Positions 17,632 through 26,679 of a stretch of DNA of 64,000 nt are shown one piece after another. The position numbers and the translations under genes were made by a program. Position 1 is the first letter of the stretch, and the number at the start of each line of letters is the position of its first letter. The stretch spans positions 1 through 64,000 of the forward strand of contig FOEZ01000022.1 of assembly GCA_900110595.1 (NCBI GenBank), read 5' to 3'. Origin of the DNA: Arthrobacter sp. OV608 (lineage in GTDB: Bacteria > Actinomycetota > Actinomycetes > Actinomycetales > Micrococcaceae). A model generated the notes under the pieces. The model was not told the origin of the DNA, did not search any database, and saw nothing but the letters and a program-made list of their open reading frames with translations.

Positions 17632-20600
17632 CTACTTCGAGGCGAAGAAGCTCACGCACTCCCCTTCAGTGGTGAAGCCCGGCTCCACGTTGGTGGTCCA
17701 GCCTCCGCCGGCACAGGCTGCCTTGCCCGACACAAAAGCCACTGTGTACTCCCGGGCGGTGCCGTTCGGGGCAGTCACGGTGACTGTCGCCGTCGGCCGT
17801 TGAACCGTTGCCTGGGACACCACAACTTTGGTGTTGGTGTCCAGCGGGTAGGCAGCCACGGTCGGTACCGCGGCCGATGTCGTCAGGACCGTGTAGCTGC
17901 CCGTTCCGGACGAGAAGCCCACTACGGACTTCTGGTCCGCCAGCAAACGGCCGAGGTCGGCGAGGCCTGCTTCGCCCAGCCGAGTGCCGGCAATGGCCAC
18001 CTCAGCCACCTTGGTGTAGGAACCGGGAGTCGCCAGTACAACCCTGATGCCGCGGGTGGTGACAGGGTTGAACGCCACCTTGGTCGGAGCGGTGGTGCTC
18101 AGCCCGGTGACGGTTCCTGCCGAAGTGTCCTGCCAGGCCCCTGCAGCATCCTGGTACTGGATTTTCAGGCTCTGGGCTGCCTTCTCGGCGGAGGTCACCG
18201 TCACTGAGTCCACGGTGTAGTCGCGGCTGAAGGCGTAGCTCAGGCTGTCGCCGTTACGGCCGCCGCTCACCCAGTTGGACCACCGGGTTGACGCGTTACC
18301 GTCGCACGTGTTCCTGGCGGTGTACGAGCCCTCGGTGTAGCTGGCGGTGACCGTGGTGGCGGGATCGTCCTTGCAGATGTTGCTGCTCGGGACGCGGTCC
18401 ACCACCAGCACGGTCAGCAGGGCATCGAGCGGTTTGTCGCCAGCCACTCCGGTGCCGGCCTTGCCACGGATGGTGGCGGTCCCCGGCGTTTGCAGCGCCG
18501 CCGGGTCAAGGGTGCTCCAGTCCCAGATCACAGCGAGATCGTTCCGGGCCGCTGCCGCTCCCACCTGGCCGGGGACAGTCGCGGGCGCGGCCGCCTTGAC
18601 ACCGTCCAGCGTGGCACCCGCTCCGACTGTCACCGAGACGGGGTCCGTGGCCGTGTACTTGCCGACGGTCACGGTGGCCTTGGCGTCGGTGAAGGACTGG
18701 CCGTAGACATCGGTGCCTGACCCAGTGATGGTCACGGTGCCACGTTTCTTCCAGATGGCAGGATCCACGGCCTCCCACTGCACCGCTACCGGACGCCCTT
18801 CACCCTTGGCGTACAGCGGGGTGACGGTGGCCGGCAAGGATGGTGCTGTGCCAATGGGAGTACTTAGTTCCACTAGATTGGTGCCGAGCAGTTTAAGGTC
18901 AGCGAGGTCCGTGAAACCCCAGGCCTGATGCGCGTTGCCGGTTGCCGTTGCCGTGGTTCCGGTGGACGAGCCGAGCGACACGGAGGCTCCCGCAGCGGTC
19001 TGGTTTCCGGAGACCTGCAGGGCAATGGCAGCTCCGGCGTTCACCAGCGACCACTGCTTGCCATTTTCGGTGGTGACTATCCATTGCGCCGCAGGATCAG
19101 CTTTGGCCTGTTCCAGGGACATGGTGGCCAGGGATGCGCTGCCCGTTTGGCTGGCGTTAAGCACGCCACCGTTGCCGGTCAGCACGCGGCCGTCCTTGTT
19201 GGTGACCACCCAGCGTCGGTCGTTGGCGAACTCCTTGCCGCCCGCTGCGGTGAACGTCCATAGCTGCGGGCTGACCTCTGCCGTCGTGCTGCCCGGATCC
19301 TGGATGGCGGCGGACCCGTCGGCATTGCCGGTGAGGTACTTTCCGCTGGCTTCACCGGTGAGGTGGTAGCTGTGGCCGTCCTGCACGGGGGCGGCGTTGC
19401 CCGCCACTCCGCTGACGCCGTCGACGACGAACGTCACCACGGACGCGGCCGCAACGTCCAGCGTGGCTGACTTTGCCGCGCTATCGACGGCGACCGGGGC
19501 ACCTTTGACGAGGGCGTTCCGCTCGATGTCGTCCAGCGGGGACTTGGTGGTGACCACCGGTGTGACGGTGGCACCGGGAGCGATGCTGCCGAACCGGCTG
19601 AGGTCGATGGTGACCTTTTCCGCCGTCGGAGTGTCATTGAAGTGCACCAGGCTGGCTCCGTTGCCGTCCGCGTCCAGGGCGCTCGCGGTTTTGGCGTTGT
19701 CATTCTGGATGAGGAAGTCGCCGGGGCGGATGTAGTGCGTGAAGTTCCGGGTGGTGTTGTACTTCTGGTTGGTCAGGACCTTGCACTTGGCGGCGTCGGC
19801 ACTGGCGCCGTCGTTGAGCCGGCGGTTCGAGAAGCCCTCACGGCCCGCGTAGTTGCAGTCGAAATCAACGTAGATGGAGCCCCAGCCCTTGTCCGCCTTT
19901 TCCTGCTTGTAGGTGTCCTCCACCGGCTGCCAGAACACCCAGGCGTCCGGTTCGAGTTCGCGCAGGTCGTTGACCATGCGGCCGGCGATGCCCAGGCCGT
20001 TGGTGATGTTGGAGCGGTCCCAGCCGCTCGTGGAGTCGCCGAGCGACGGGTTGCCGGTCCAGAAACCGCCCACTTCGCTCATCCACAGCGGCTTGTCCGT
20101 GGAGTTTGCCAGGTCGCGGACGCGGCGGCGGTCGTTGGTGCCGTAGGTGTGCACGTTCAACTGGGAGACGGCGTCCTTGGCCTGCTGGCTGTAGCCGTTC
20201 CAGTTGGTCATGAACTTGCTCGGATCGGTCTCGTCCATGGCAGAGATGACGGCATCCGTGCTGGTGCCGTCCTTGGCCAGTTCGGCGGCGAGCAGTTTGG
20301 TGACGCGGTCCTGCGCCGCCGGGTAGATCAGCGCGCCTTCCTGTTTCTGCGTGTAGGTGGTGGGCGGCTTGCCGGTGGCGGCGTTGATGTCCGTGCCCCA
20401 GTAGCCGGAGTTGGGCTCGTTGAAGGGATCGATGGTGTCCACTGTGATGCCGCTGCCGTCTTCGAGGAGTTCGACGGCGTGCTTCATGTAGGCGGCGAAC
20501 TTGGCTTCCGCCTGGGGCAGCAGATTCTCGCCCTTGTTGGTGTTGACCTGGCCGGACACATAGCCGCTCTTGGTCATGAACCACGGAGGGGAGTTGCTGA

Positions 20601-21180
20601 AGGCTTCCCAATGGGTGATCTGCTGGTCGGCGGCGAGGCGTTCCACCCACCAGCGCTGGTTCCGGTCTGCGTCCGGGTTGTAGGAGGAAGGGTCATCCGG
20701 GTTCCACTGGTTGAGGAACGCGAGCTTGTTGGCCTGTGTCGGGTCTACCGACCCGTCCGGGTTGTACAGGTTCGATGGCGCTTCGCCGGCACCGGGTTCA
20801 CTGACCGGCTTCCACCAGCCCTCCACCGCGCTGCCGTCGTTCAGGTAGTTGGCGACGTCGGACGCGTTGCCGCCGCCCACGTTATAGCGGGCAATGTTGA
20901 GGTTAAGCCCGTCCTCACCGAACACCTTCTGGTAAAGCTCCTCCCGCAGTTCCGGCGGGTAGCCCGCCGTCGCGTTCGCAAACCAGACCAGGCTGGTGCC
21001 CCAGCCTTCAAAGGCCTCGCCGCGGCTCGCCGGGTTGGGGGTGATGGTCACCGGGGTGGCATCGGCTGCAGCCACGGGCGCGGCCGGCAGCACCGCCAGG
21101 CCGGCTGCTGCCGTAACCGCGGCTGCCAGGGCGGCCACCGGCCTTCGCAGCCTTCGTGGTGGTCGGGCGGAGAACGTCAT
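17632..21180 (-). CDS. secreted GH30 glycosidase (probable endo-beta-1,6-galactanase) with ricin-like and CBM32-like modules
   Basis: The protein has 1182 residues. An N-terminal Arg-rich signal peptide ends near AAPVAAADA (residue 40). The GH30 TIM barrel (about 45-530) has the acid/base Glu255 in DTIDPFNEPNSGYWG and the nucleophile Glu369 in PLWMSEVGGFW; FEGWGTSLVWFANA and ARYNVGGGNASDVA match the GH30_5 galactanases. After it come a beta-trefoil-like region (about 600-757, SYHLTGEASGKYLTGNADGS), Ig-like repeats, an F5/8 type C domain (about 932-1065, TCDGNASTRWSNWVSGGRNG) and a short C-terminal domain with a Cys pair. It probably cuts galactan side chains of arabinogalactan outside the cell and feeds the importer. 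A terminator follows it. Confidence 0.87.
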   Translation of the reverse strand: MTFSARPPRRLRRPVAALAAAVTAAAGLAVLPAAPVAAADATPVTITPNPASRGEAFEGWGTSLVWFANATAGYPPELREELYQKVFGEDGLNLNIARYNVGGGNASDVANYLNDGSAVEGWWKPVSEPGAGEAPSNLYNPDGSVDPTQANKLAFLNQWNPDDPSSYNPDADRNQRWWVERLAADQQITHWEAFSNSPPWFMTKSGYVSGQVNTNKGENLLPQAEAKFAAYMKHAVELLEDGSGITVDTIDPFNEPNSGYWGTDINAATGKPPTTYTQKQEGALIYPAAQDRVTKLLAAELAKDGTSTDAVISAMDETDPSKFMTNWNGYSQQAKDAVSQLNVHTYGTNDRRRVRDLANSTDKPLWMSEVGGFWTGNPSLGDSTSGWDRSNITNGLGIAGRMVNDLRELEPDAWVFWQPVEDTYKQEKADKGWGSIYVDFDCNYAGREGFSNRRLNDGASADAAKCKVLTNQKYNTTRNFTHYIRPGDFLIQNDNAKTASALDADGNGASLVHFNDTPTAEKVTIDLSRFGSIAPGATVTPVVTTKSPLDDIERNALVKGAPVAVDSAAKSATLDVAAASVVTFVVDGVSGVAGNAAPVQDGHSYHLTGEASGKYLTGNADGSAAIQDPGSTTAEVSPQLWTFTAAGGKEFANDRRWVVTNKDGRVLTGNGGVLNASQTGSASLATMSLEQAKADPAAQWIVTTENGKQWSLVNAGAAIALQVSGNQTAAGASVSLGSSTGTTATATGNAHQAWGFTDLADLKLLGTNLVELSTPIGTAPSLPATVTPLYAKGEGRPVAVQWEAVDPAIWKKRGTVTITGSGTDVYGQSFTDAKATVTVGKYTATDPVSVTVGAGATLDGVKAAAPATVPGQVGAAAARNDLAVIWDWSTLDPAALQTPGTATIRGKAGTGVAGDKPLDALLTVLVVDRVPSSNICKDDPATTVTASYTEGSYTARNTCDGNASTRWSNWVSGGRNGDSLSYAFSRDYTVDSVTVTSAEKAAQSLKIQYQDAAGAWQDTSAGTVTGLSTTAPTKVAFNPVTTRGIRVVLATPGSYTKVAEVAIAGTRLGEAGLADLGRLLADQKSVVGFSSGTGSYTVLTTSAAVPTVAAYPLDTNTKVVVSQATVQRPTATVTVTAPNGTAREYTVAFVSGKAACAGGGWTTNVEPGFTTEGECVSFFASK

Positions 21181-21297
21181 TGTTGTACCTCACTGTCTCA
21201 GGAAGCGTTGCTGGTGCCGGCGCCCGCTACGGAGATCCAGGGGAGCGGGAAAGCTGCGGCACAGCGAGACTATGGGCGGGAGGCGGCCGCAACAAGC

Positions 21298-21327
21298 CAC
21301 TCGAACAGCATCGATCGTGCTCGAACA
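21298..21327. promoter_or_regulatory. repeated TCGAACA motif upstream of the GH30 gene
   Basis: TCGAACA occurs at 21301-21307 and again at 21321-21327, 20 bases apart, with ATCGATCG between them. The 10-base form CACTCGAACA (21298-21307) is identical to 8513-8522 beside the heparinase operator. This suggests a regulator shared by the secreted enzyme and the uptake operons. No regulator can be named from sequence alone. Confidence 0.4.
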
Positions 21328-21408
21328 AACCTGCACGCGGATGATGCAATCTGGAACCGCGTGGGGTGGTTGTTGCAAGCGACCAGCGGCTGAAGCAGGC
21401 AACCTAAG

Positions 21409-22005
21409 ATGGCTGCTATGACGGAACATGCCCGGGAAGAGGTTGCCGGAAAGCTCGAACAGGTGATTGCGGCCCAGCTGAGGCACTACCGCACCTCCCA
21501 GGGCCTGTCCTCCGCCGAGCTTGCCTCCCGCACCGGGATGTCCAAGGCGATGATCTCCAAGATCGAAACCGCCAGTACGTCCTGTTCCCTGACTACCCTG
21601 CAGCGCCTCGCCGACGGGCTTAGGATCCCAGTGACGGCGCTGTTCCGCGGCGCGGACACAGACCGGGATGCCACCTTCACCAAGAATGGCGAGGGCAGCC
21701 TCACCGTGCGCAGCGGCACCCAGCACGGGCACGAATACCGCGTGCTGGGTACTTTAAAGGGCCGCACGGATGCGCTGGAGCCCACCCTGGTGACGCTGAC
21801 GGACGCCTCGGACGTTTTCCCACTCTTCCAGCACCCCGGCACCGAGTTCATCTACATGCTCGCCGGCCGCATGGTGTACGGCCACGGCCAGTACGAATAC
21901 ACCATGGAGCCTGGCGACTCACTGCTTCTCGACGGTGAAGGCCCCCACGGCCCGCTCGAACTCCAGGAACTGCCCATCCGGTTCCTGGCCGTGGCCGCCA
22001 AATAG
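21409..22005 (+). CDS. XRE-family regulator with cupin sensor domain
   Basis: The protein has 198 residues; the ATG at 21418 is an equally possible start. The helix-turn-helix is LRHYRTSQGLSSAELASRTG followed by MSKAMISKIETASTSCSLTTL (about residues 25-65). The C-terminal cupin barrel (about 120-195) has FQHPGTEFIYMLAGRMVYGH and YTMEPGDSLLLDGEGPHGPL. Such XRE-cupin proteins often control amine, polyamine or amino acid catabolic operons and sense the substrate in the cupin. It precedes the glutamine-synthetase-like operon on the same strand by about 260 bases and is its likely local regulator. Confidence 0.88.
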   Translation: MAAMTEHAREEVAGKLEQVIAAQLRHYRTSQGLSSAELASRTGMSKAMISKIETASTSCSLTTLQRLADGLRIPVTALFRGADTDRDATFTKNGEGSLTVRSGTQHGHEYRVLGTLKGRTDALEPTLVTLTDASDVFPLFQHPGTEFIYMLAGRMVYGHGQYEYTMEPGDSLLLDGEGPHGPLELQELPIRFLAVAAK

Positions 22006-22189
22006 GAACACTTGTAAAGCTCCGGACCGGCCGGGGACCGAACGCCGCACGTGCGCGGTAGAGCTTAGGCGGCCGGGATGCGCCCCTTTCTGCGGCCCTT
22101 TGCTGCCTGAATACTCCTGCCTAAAGCGCGGATGTGTCCTTCCGGCCGGACCCCGCGACATCCAGATTTAACAAATCCTGCGCTCGCTT

Positions 22190-22216
22190 GAAACAGACCT
22201 TTGACTACTGTGGTTC
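22190..22216 (+). promoter_or_regulatory. GlnR-type nitrogen box and promoter before glnT
   Basis: GAAAC (22190-22194), six bases, then TTGAC (22201-22205) fits the actinobacterial GlnR pattern of GAAAC and gTnAC half-sites spaced by six. TTGACT could also serve as a -35 with TTTCAT at 22224-22229 as a poor -10. The same half-site spacing precedes the amt gene, which supports nitrogen control of the whole locus. The intergenic part at 22006-22189 shows no other clear feature. Confidence 0.55.
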
Positions 22217-22262
22217 AACAAGGTTTCATAAGAAGCAACAGCAAGCGAACAGGACAGTTCCG

Positions 22263-23645
22263 ATGACTAGTCTCGCGACACCTGAAGTACCAACAGAAGC
22301 ACCTGTGGCGGAGAGCTCCCGCCGGATTTCCCTCGCAGACATTGCGCGTGCCCACGACGTCCGCTTCCTGCTGGCCACCTTCGTGGACATGACGGGCAAG
22401 CCCTGCGCCAAGCTGGTCCCCGTTGAAGCCGCCGACGAACTGGAACACGGTGCCATGGGCTTCGCCGGGTACGCCGCCGGGCTGATGGGCCAGAAGCCGC
22501 AGGACCCGGACCTGATCGCTGTCCCGGACCTCGCGTCCTTCACCCCGGTGCCCTTCATCAAGGAGGGCCTGGCCATCATCCACTGCGATCCGCACGTTGA
22601 CGGACAGCCCTGGCCCTACGCCCCGCGCGTGGTCCTGAAAAACACTTTGTCCCGCCTGGCGGAGAAGGGCATGCAGGCAAAGGTGGGCGCCGAGGTCGAG
22701 TACTTCCTGGTGACAAAGAACGACGACGGGACCCTGAGTACCGCGGACAGCAAGGACGACTCACCCCGCCCCTGCTACGACGCCCGCGGCGTCACCCGCA
22801 TGTACGACCACCTCACCTCCATCTCCGATGCCATGAACAGCCTGGGCTGGGGCAACTACGCCAACGACCACGAGGACGCCGCCGGCCAGTTCGAGCAGAA
22901 CTTCAACTACGCGGACGCCCTCACCACCGCTGACCGGGTGGTGTCCCTCCGCTACATCCTGAACATCCTGGCGGGGCAGCGCGGCATGACCGCCACGTTT
23001 ATGCCCAAACCCTTCACTGACCGGACCGGCACCGGCCTGCACTTCCACCTGTCACTGTGGTCGGGTGCCGAGGCGCTGTTCCCCGCCGAGGGAGCGGACG
23101 ACGGCGGCCGCGGCCTTGGGCTTTCCGGCCTCGCCTATTCGTTCATCGCCGGCATCCTGGACCACGCCCCCGCGCTGCAGGCCTTCCTCGCGCCCACCGT
23201 GAACTCCTACAAAAGGTCCGGTGCCACCACCAGCTCCTCCGGCGCCACCTGGTCGCCCCGCAAGGCATCCTTCGGCGGCAACGACCGCACCCACATGATC
23301 CGCGTGCCGGACAACAAGCGGATCGAGCTGCGCTCCGGTGACGGCTCGGCCAACCCGTACCTCGCCATCGCCACGGCTATCGCCGCCGGGCTGGACGGCG
23401 TGGAGAAATCCCTGGACCCGGGCCAGCCGTCCGGGCCGGGGGAGTCCAAACCCAATGCGCACCTCCTGCCGGCCACCCTGCTCCACGCCGTGGAAGCGCT
23501 GCGGAAGGATCCCGTGATCCTTGCCAGTCTCAGCGGCGACCCCGCCATCGGCAGCTACTACGCGGACGCCAAGGAAGAGGAGTTCCTGAGCTGGCACAAC
23601 CAGGTCAGCGACTGGGAAATCCGCACCTATTTGACCTCTATCTGA
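22263..23645 (+). CDS. glnT: type III glutamine synthetase-like enzyme (GlnT) or gamma-glutamyl(methyl)amide synthetase
   Basis: This ATP-dependent ligase joins ammonia or an amine to the gamma-carboxyl of glutamate. It has 460 residues from the ATG at 22263; the frame is open upstream but has no better site, and GAACAGGACAG precedes this ATG. GS fold motifs are VGAEVEYFLV (metal Glu), TGLHFHLSLW (His), and NDRTHMIRVP then RIELRSGDGSANPYLAIATA. The length is that of the GlnT/GmaS group, shorter than GlnN. Sequence by eye cannot separate glutamine synthesis from methylamine or alkylamine ligation. The operon with three GltS-like subunits and an N-methyl oxidase favours an amine substrate. Bases 23109-23159 are duplicated in the scar at 920-970. 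Confidence 0.88.
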   Translation: MTSLATPEVPTEAPVAESSRRISLADIARAHDVRFLLATFVDMTGKPCAKLVPVEAADELEHGAMGFAGYAAGLMGQKPQDPDLIAVPDLASFTPVPFIKEGLAIIHCDPHVDGQPWPYAPRVVLKNTLSRLAEKGMQAKVGAEVEYFLVTKNDDGTLSTADSKDDSPRPCYDARGVTRMYDHLTSISDAMNSLGWGNYANDHEDAAGQFEQNFNYADALTTADRVVSLRYILNILAGQRGMTATFMPKPFTDRTGTGLHFHLSLWSGAEALFPAEGADDGGRGLGLSGLAYSFIAGILDHAPALQAFLAPTVNSYKRSGATTSSSGATWSPRKASFGGNDRTHMIRVPDNKRIELRSGDGSANPYLAIATAIAAGLDGVEKSLDPGQPSGPGESKPNAHLLPATLLHAVEALRKDPVILASLSGDPAIGSYYADAKEEEFLSWHNQVSDWEIRTYLTSI

Positions 23646-23672
23646 CCCCCTACCCACACGTAAAGGACCACC

Positions 23673-24593
23673 ATGTGCGGAATTGCCGCGCTGCAGCTGC
23701 GCAACCCCTCGCTGCATCCCCAGATGGGCAGCCTGCTGTCCTCGATGCTCTGCCAGATCGTGGACCGCGGACCGGACTCCGCCGGCCTCGCCGTCTACAA
23801 CACCCCCGGCCTGGTTTCTCCCGGTACCTCCACACTTAGCCTGCTGGGCAAGGACCAGGGGATGACGACGGCGGCCATCACCGCAGGCGTCGCAGCGCTC
23901 CTCGCTGGCGTGCTTCCAGCAGGTGCGGCAGCAGCCGCCCGGGTGGTGGGCGATACCACCCTGGTGAGTGCCGCCGTCGGGACCGACCTGCTGGTGAAAG
24001 CAGTCAGCGAAACCCTGCCCGGCGCGACCATCATCGGGCGCGGCGAGCATGTCGCCGTGATGAAGAGCGTTGGCCACCCGATGGAGATCGCCGCTGAGCA
24101 CGGTTTGGAAGCGATGGCCGGAAGCCAGGGCCTGTCCCACACCCGGATGGCCACCGAATCCGCCGTCACCGCTGGCGGGTCGCACCCCTTCTCGGTGGCC
24201 GATGACCTGTGCCTGGTCCACAACGGCTCCTTCTCCAACCACGCCACCGTGCGGCGTGAACTCAAGCGTGAAGGCGTGGTGTTCGATTCCGAGAACGACA
24301 CCGAAGTGGGTGCCCGCTACGTCGCCTCCCGGCTGAGGCAGGGGGACACCCTCGAGGAAGCCCTGGTGAACCTGGGCAAGGTCCTGGACGGTTTCTACAC
24401 CCTGGTGGTCACCACCGCGGACAGCATGGCGGTGGTCCGCGACCCCATCGCCTGCAAGCCGGCCATCATCGCCGAAACGGATGACTACGTGGCCATGGCC
24501 TCCGAATACCGCGCCCTGGCCGGCCTGCCCGGCATCAACAACGCCCGCATCTTTGAACCGGAACCCGGAAAGGTCTACACATGGTCACTCTGA
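23673..24593 (+). CDS. class II glutamine amidotransferase subunit (GlxB/MgsA-like)
   Basis: The protein has 306 residues and starts MCGIAAL, so Cys2 becomes the N-terminal nucleophile of an Ntn-type glutaminase. Conserved parts are QIVDRGPDSAGLAVYN, GLSHTRMATESAVTAGGSHP (substrate Arg) and LVHNGSFSNHATVRRELK (Asn-Gly oxyanion pair). It would release ammonia or methylamine from the gamma-amide made by the upstream synthetase. Homologues are GlxB in rhizobia and MgsA of N-methylglutamate synthase, which correspond to the amidotransferase domain of large glutamate synthase. It overlaps the next gene by 13 bases. Confidence 0.87.
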   Translation: MCGIAALQLRNPSLHPQMGSLLSSMLCQIVDRGPDSAGLAVYNTPGLVSPGTSTLSLLGKDQGMTTAAITAGVAALLAGVLPAGAAAAARVVGDTTLVSAAVGTDLLVKAVSETLPGATIIGRGEHVAVMKSVGHPMEIAAEHGLEAMAGSQGLSHTRMATESAVTAGGSHPFSVADDLCLVHNGSFSNHATVRRELKREGVVFDSENDTEVGARYVASRLRQGDTLEEALVNLGKVLDGFYTLVVTTADSMAVVRDPIACKPAIIAETDDYVAMASEYRALAGLPGINNARIFEPEPGKVYTWSL

Positions 24594-25303
24594 CAGCCCC
24601 CGAAGTCCCCACCGTCGACGCGCTGACGGACACCACAGTGGATCTGGGCGTTAGCTCCGTCCGCGAACTCAACCAGGCCATCCACAATGCCGTTGACGGG
24701 CAGTCCTGGACCGTCACCAACCCCGGCGGCAAGCACAGCCTGGCAGTCGGCATTGACGCGGACATCAACGTGGCCATCGAAGGCCACGCCGGCTACTACG
24801 CAGCCGGGATGCACCAAAAAGGCAACGTGACCATCAACGGCAATGCCGGCGTCGGACTCGCCGAGAACATCATGTCCGGCAGGGTGCATGTCACGGGCGA
24901 CGCCTCCCAGTCCGCAGCGGCTACCGGCCACGGCGGCCTGGTGGTCATCGACGGGAACGCCGGGGCCCGCTGCGGGATTTCCATGAAGGGCGTGGACATT
25001 GTGGTGGGCGGCAACATCGGCCACATGTCCGCGTTCATGGCGCAGGCAGGCCGGCTGGTGGTCTGCGGCGACGCCGGCGATGCGCTGGGCGACTCCATCT
25101 ACGAGGCGCGCCTGTACGTCAAGGGCACCGTCGCCTCCCTCGGCGCCGACTGCATCGAAAAGCCGCTGCGCGAAGAGCACCTTGCCGAACTCGCTGAACT
25201 GCTCGCCGCCGCCGGCCGCACCGACAACCCGGCCGAGTTCAAGCGCTACGGCTCAGCCCGGAACCTTTACCACTTCCACGTCGACAACTCGACGTCGTAC
25301 TAG
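24581..25303 (+). CDS. glutamate synthase GXGXG-domain subunit (GlxC/MgsB-like)
   Basis: The protein has 240 residues and consists of the right-handed beta-helix found at the C-terminus of glutamate synthase. Repeating Gly-x-x turns are visible in INVAIEGHAGYYAAGMHQKG, VTINGNAGVGLAENIMSGRV and VVGGNIGHMSAFMAQAG. It has no catalytic residues of its own and holds the amidotransferase and FMN subunits together. The split GlxB-GlxC-GlxD arrangement is the same as in rhizobial glx and methylotroph mgs operons. The ATG at 24581 lies inside the end of the preceding gene. Confidence 0.87.
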   Translation: MVTLTAPEVPTVDALTDTTVDLGVSSVRELNQAIHNAVDGQSWTVTNPGGKHSLAVGIDADINVAIEGHAGYYAAGMHQKGNVTINGNAGVGLAENIMSGRVHVTGDASQSAAATGHGGLVVIDGNAGARCGISMKGVDIVVGGNIGHMSAFMAQAGRLVVCGDAGDALGDSIYEARLYVKGTVASLGADCIEKPLREEHLAELAELLAAAGRTDNPAEFKRYGSARNLYHFHVDNSTSY

Positions 25304-25311
25304 GAGCCCCC

Positions 25312-26679
25312 ATGACCATCACCTCCGTACCGCTCCCCGCTCAGGGCGTTGCACCCCAGGACCTGGCCGAGCTGGGTCTGCGCGAGTCCGCCACCTTCGA
25401 CCGCGCCACCATCGCCGACATCCAGCGCGCGGCCGCCACCGGCGTCTACGACATCCGCGGCTGGGGCGCCAAGCGCAAGGTCCCGCACTTTGACGACCTG
25501 CTCTTCCTCGGCGCCTCCATGTCCCGCTACCCGCTGGAGGGCTACCGCGAAAAGTGCGATCCCGACGTCGTCCTTGGCGACCGGCACGCCACCCGCCCGC
25601 TGCACCTGCAGACCCCGGTGACCATCGCCGGAATGAGCTTCGGCGCCCTGTCCGCAAATGCTAAGGAAGCGCTGGGCCGCGGCGCCAGCGAGGTGGGCAC
25701 CTCCACCACCACGGGCGACGGCGGCATGACGCCTGAGGAGCGCGGCCAGTCCAAGCACCTCGTGTACCAGTACCTGCCCTCCCGGTACGGCATGAACCCG
25801 GACGACCTGCGCAAGGCCGATGCAATTGAGATCGTGCTGGGCCAGGGCGCCAAACCGGGCGGCGGCGGCATGCTCCTGGGCCAGAAAATCACCGAACGCG
25901 TCGCCGGAATGCGCACCCTGCCGGTAGGCATCGACCAGCGGTCGGCGAGCCGGCACCCGGACTGGACCGGCCCGGACGACCTGGAAATCAAGATCGGCGA
26001 GCTCCGCGAAATCACCGACTGGAAGACGCCCATCTACGTCAAGATCGGCGCCTCCCGGCCGTACTACGACACAGCGCTCGCCGTGAAGTCCGGCGCCGAC
26101 GTTGTGGTGGTGGACGGCATGCAGGGCGGAACCGCGGCCACGCAGCAGGTGTTCATCGAGAACGTCGGCATCCCCACCCTCGCCGCGATCCCGCAGGCTG
26201 TCCAGGCCCTGCAGGAACTCGGGGTCCACCGCAAGGTCCAGCTCATCGTCTCCGGCGGCATCCGGACCGGGGCGGACGTGGCCAAGGCCATGGCCCTTGG
26301 CGCGGACGCAGTGGCCATCGGGACGGCTGCGCTGATCGCGCTCGGCGACAACGATCCCCGCTACGCCGCCGAGTACTCCGCCCTGGGCTCCGCCGCCGGT
26401 TTCTACGACGACTTCCAGGACGGCCGCGACCCCGCCGGCATCACCACCCAGGATCCGGAGCTGTCCTCCCGGCTGGACCCGGTTGCTGCCGGCAAACGGC
26501 TGGCCAACTACCTCCGCGTCCTCACCATGGAAGCCCAGACCATCGCCCGGGCCTGCGGAAAGTCTCACCTGCACAACCTCGAACCCGAAGACCTGGTGGC
26601 GCTGACCATCGAGGCCTCCGCCATGGCGCGCGTGCCGCTGGCAGGCACCTCGTGGATCCCCGGCCAGGGCAGTTTTTGA
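25312..26679 (+). CDS. FMN-binding glutamate-synthase-like subunit (GlxD/MgsC-like) lacking the Fe-S cysteines
   Basis: This 455-residue TIM-barrel subunit binds FMN and the 2-oxo or imino acid. Motifs include TIAGMSFGALSANAKEALGR, TTTGDGGMTPEERGQSKHLV, GQGAKPGGGGMLLGQKI and IVSGGIRTGADVAKAMALGA. In ordinary glutamate synthases a Cys cluster for a 3Fe-4S centre lies just before the TTQDPEL segment. Here that stretch (about residues 360-381) reads AAGFYDDFQDGRDPAGITTQ with no Cys, and only two scattered Cys exist in the protein. Loss of the cluster suggests a reaction that needs no outside electrons, such as amine transfer. The start has AGGAGC eight bases upstream. Confidence 0.87.
   Translation: MTITSVPLPAQGVAPQDLAELGLRESATFDRATIADIQRAAATGVYDIRGWGAKRKVPHFDDLLFLGASMSRYPLEGYREKCDPDVVLGDRHATRPLHLQTPVTIAGMSFGALSANAKEALGRGASEVGTSTTTGDGGMTPEERGQSKHLVYQYLPSRYGMNPDDLRKADAIEIVLGQGAKPGGGGMLLGQKITERVAGMRTLPVGIDQRSASRHPDWTGPDDLEIKIGELREITDWKTPIYVKIGASRPYYDTALAVKSGADVVVVDGMQGGTAATQQVFIENVGIPTLAAIPQAVQALQELGVHRKVQLIVSGGIRTGADVAKAMALGADAVAIGTAALIALGDNDPRYAAEYSALGSAAGFYDDFQDGRDPAGITTQDPELSSRLDPVAAGKRLANYLRVLTMEAQTIARACGKSHLHNLEPEDLVALTIEASAMARVPLAGTSWIPGQGSF

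Noticed and set aside
19820..19840. GGTTCGA strings resembling the T-arm of tRNA genes, here and near 30914
   Set aside because: Both lie inside clear coding regions, and no acceptor or anticodon stems can be folded around them.
19642..21393. Long open frame opposite the GH30 gene (583 codons), and similar long frames opposite the helicase, glnT and DEAD-box genes
   Set aside because: High-GC genes keep the antisense frame open. The translations are low in complexity, have no ribosome sites and match no family, while the sense frames have clear catalytic motifs.
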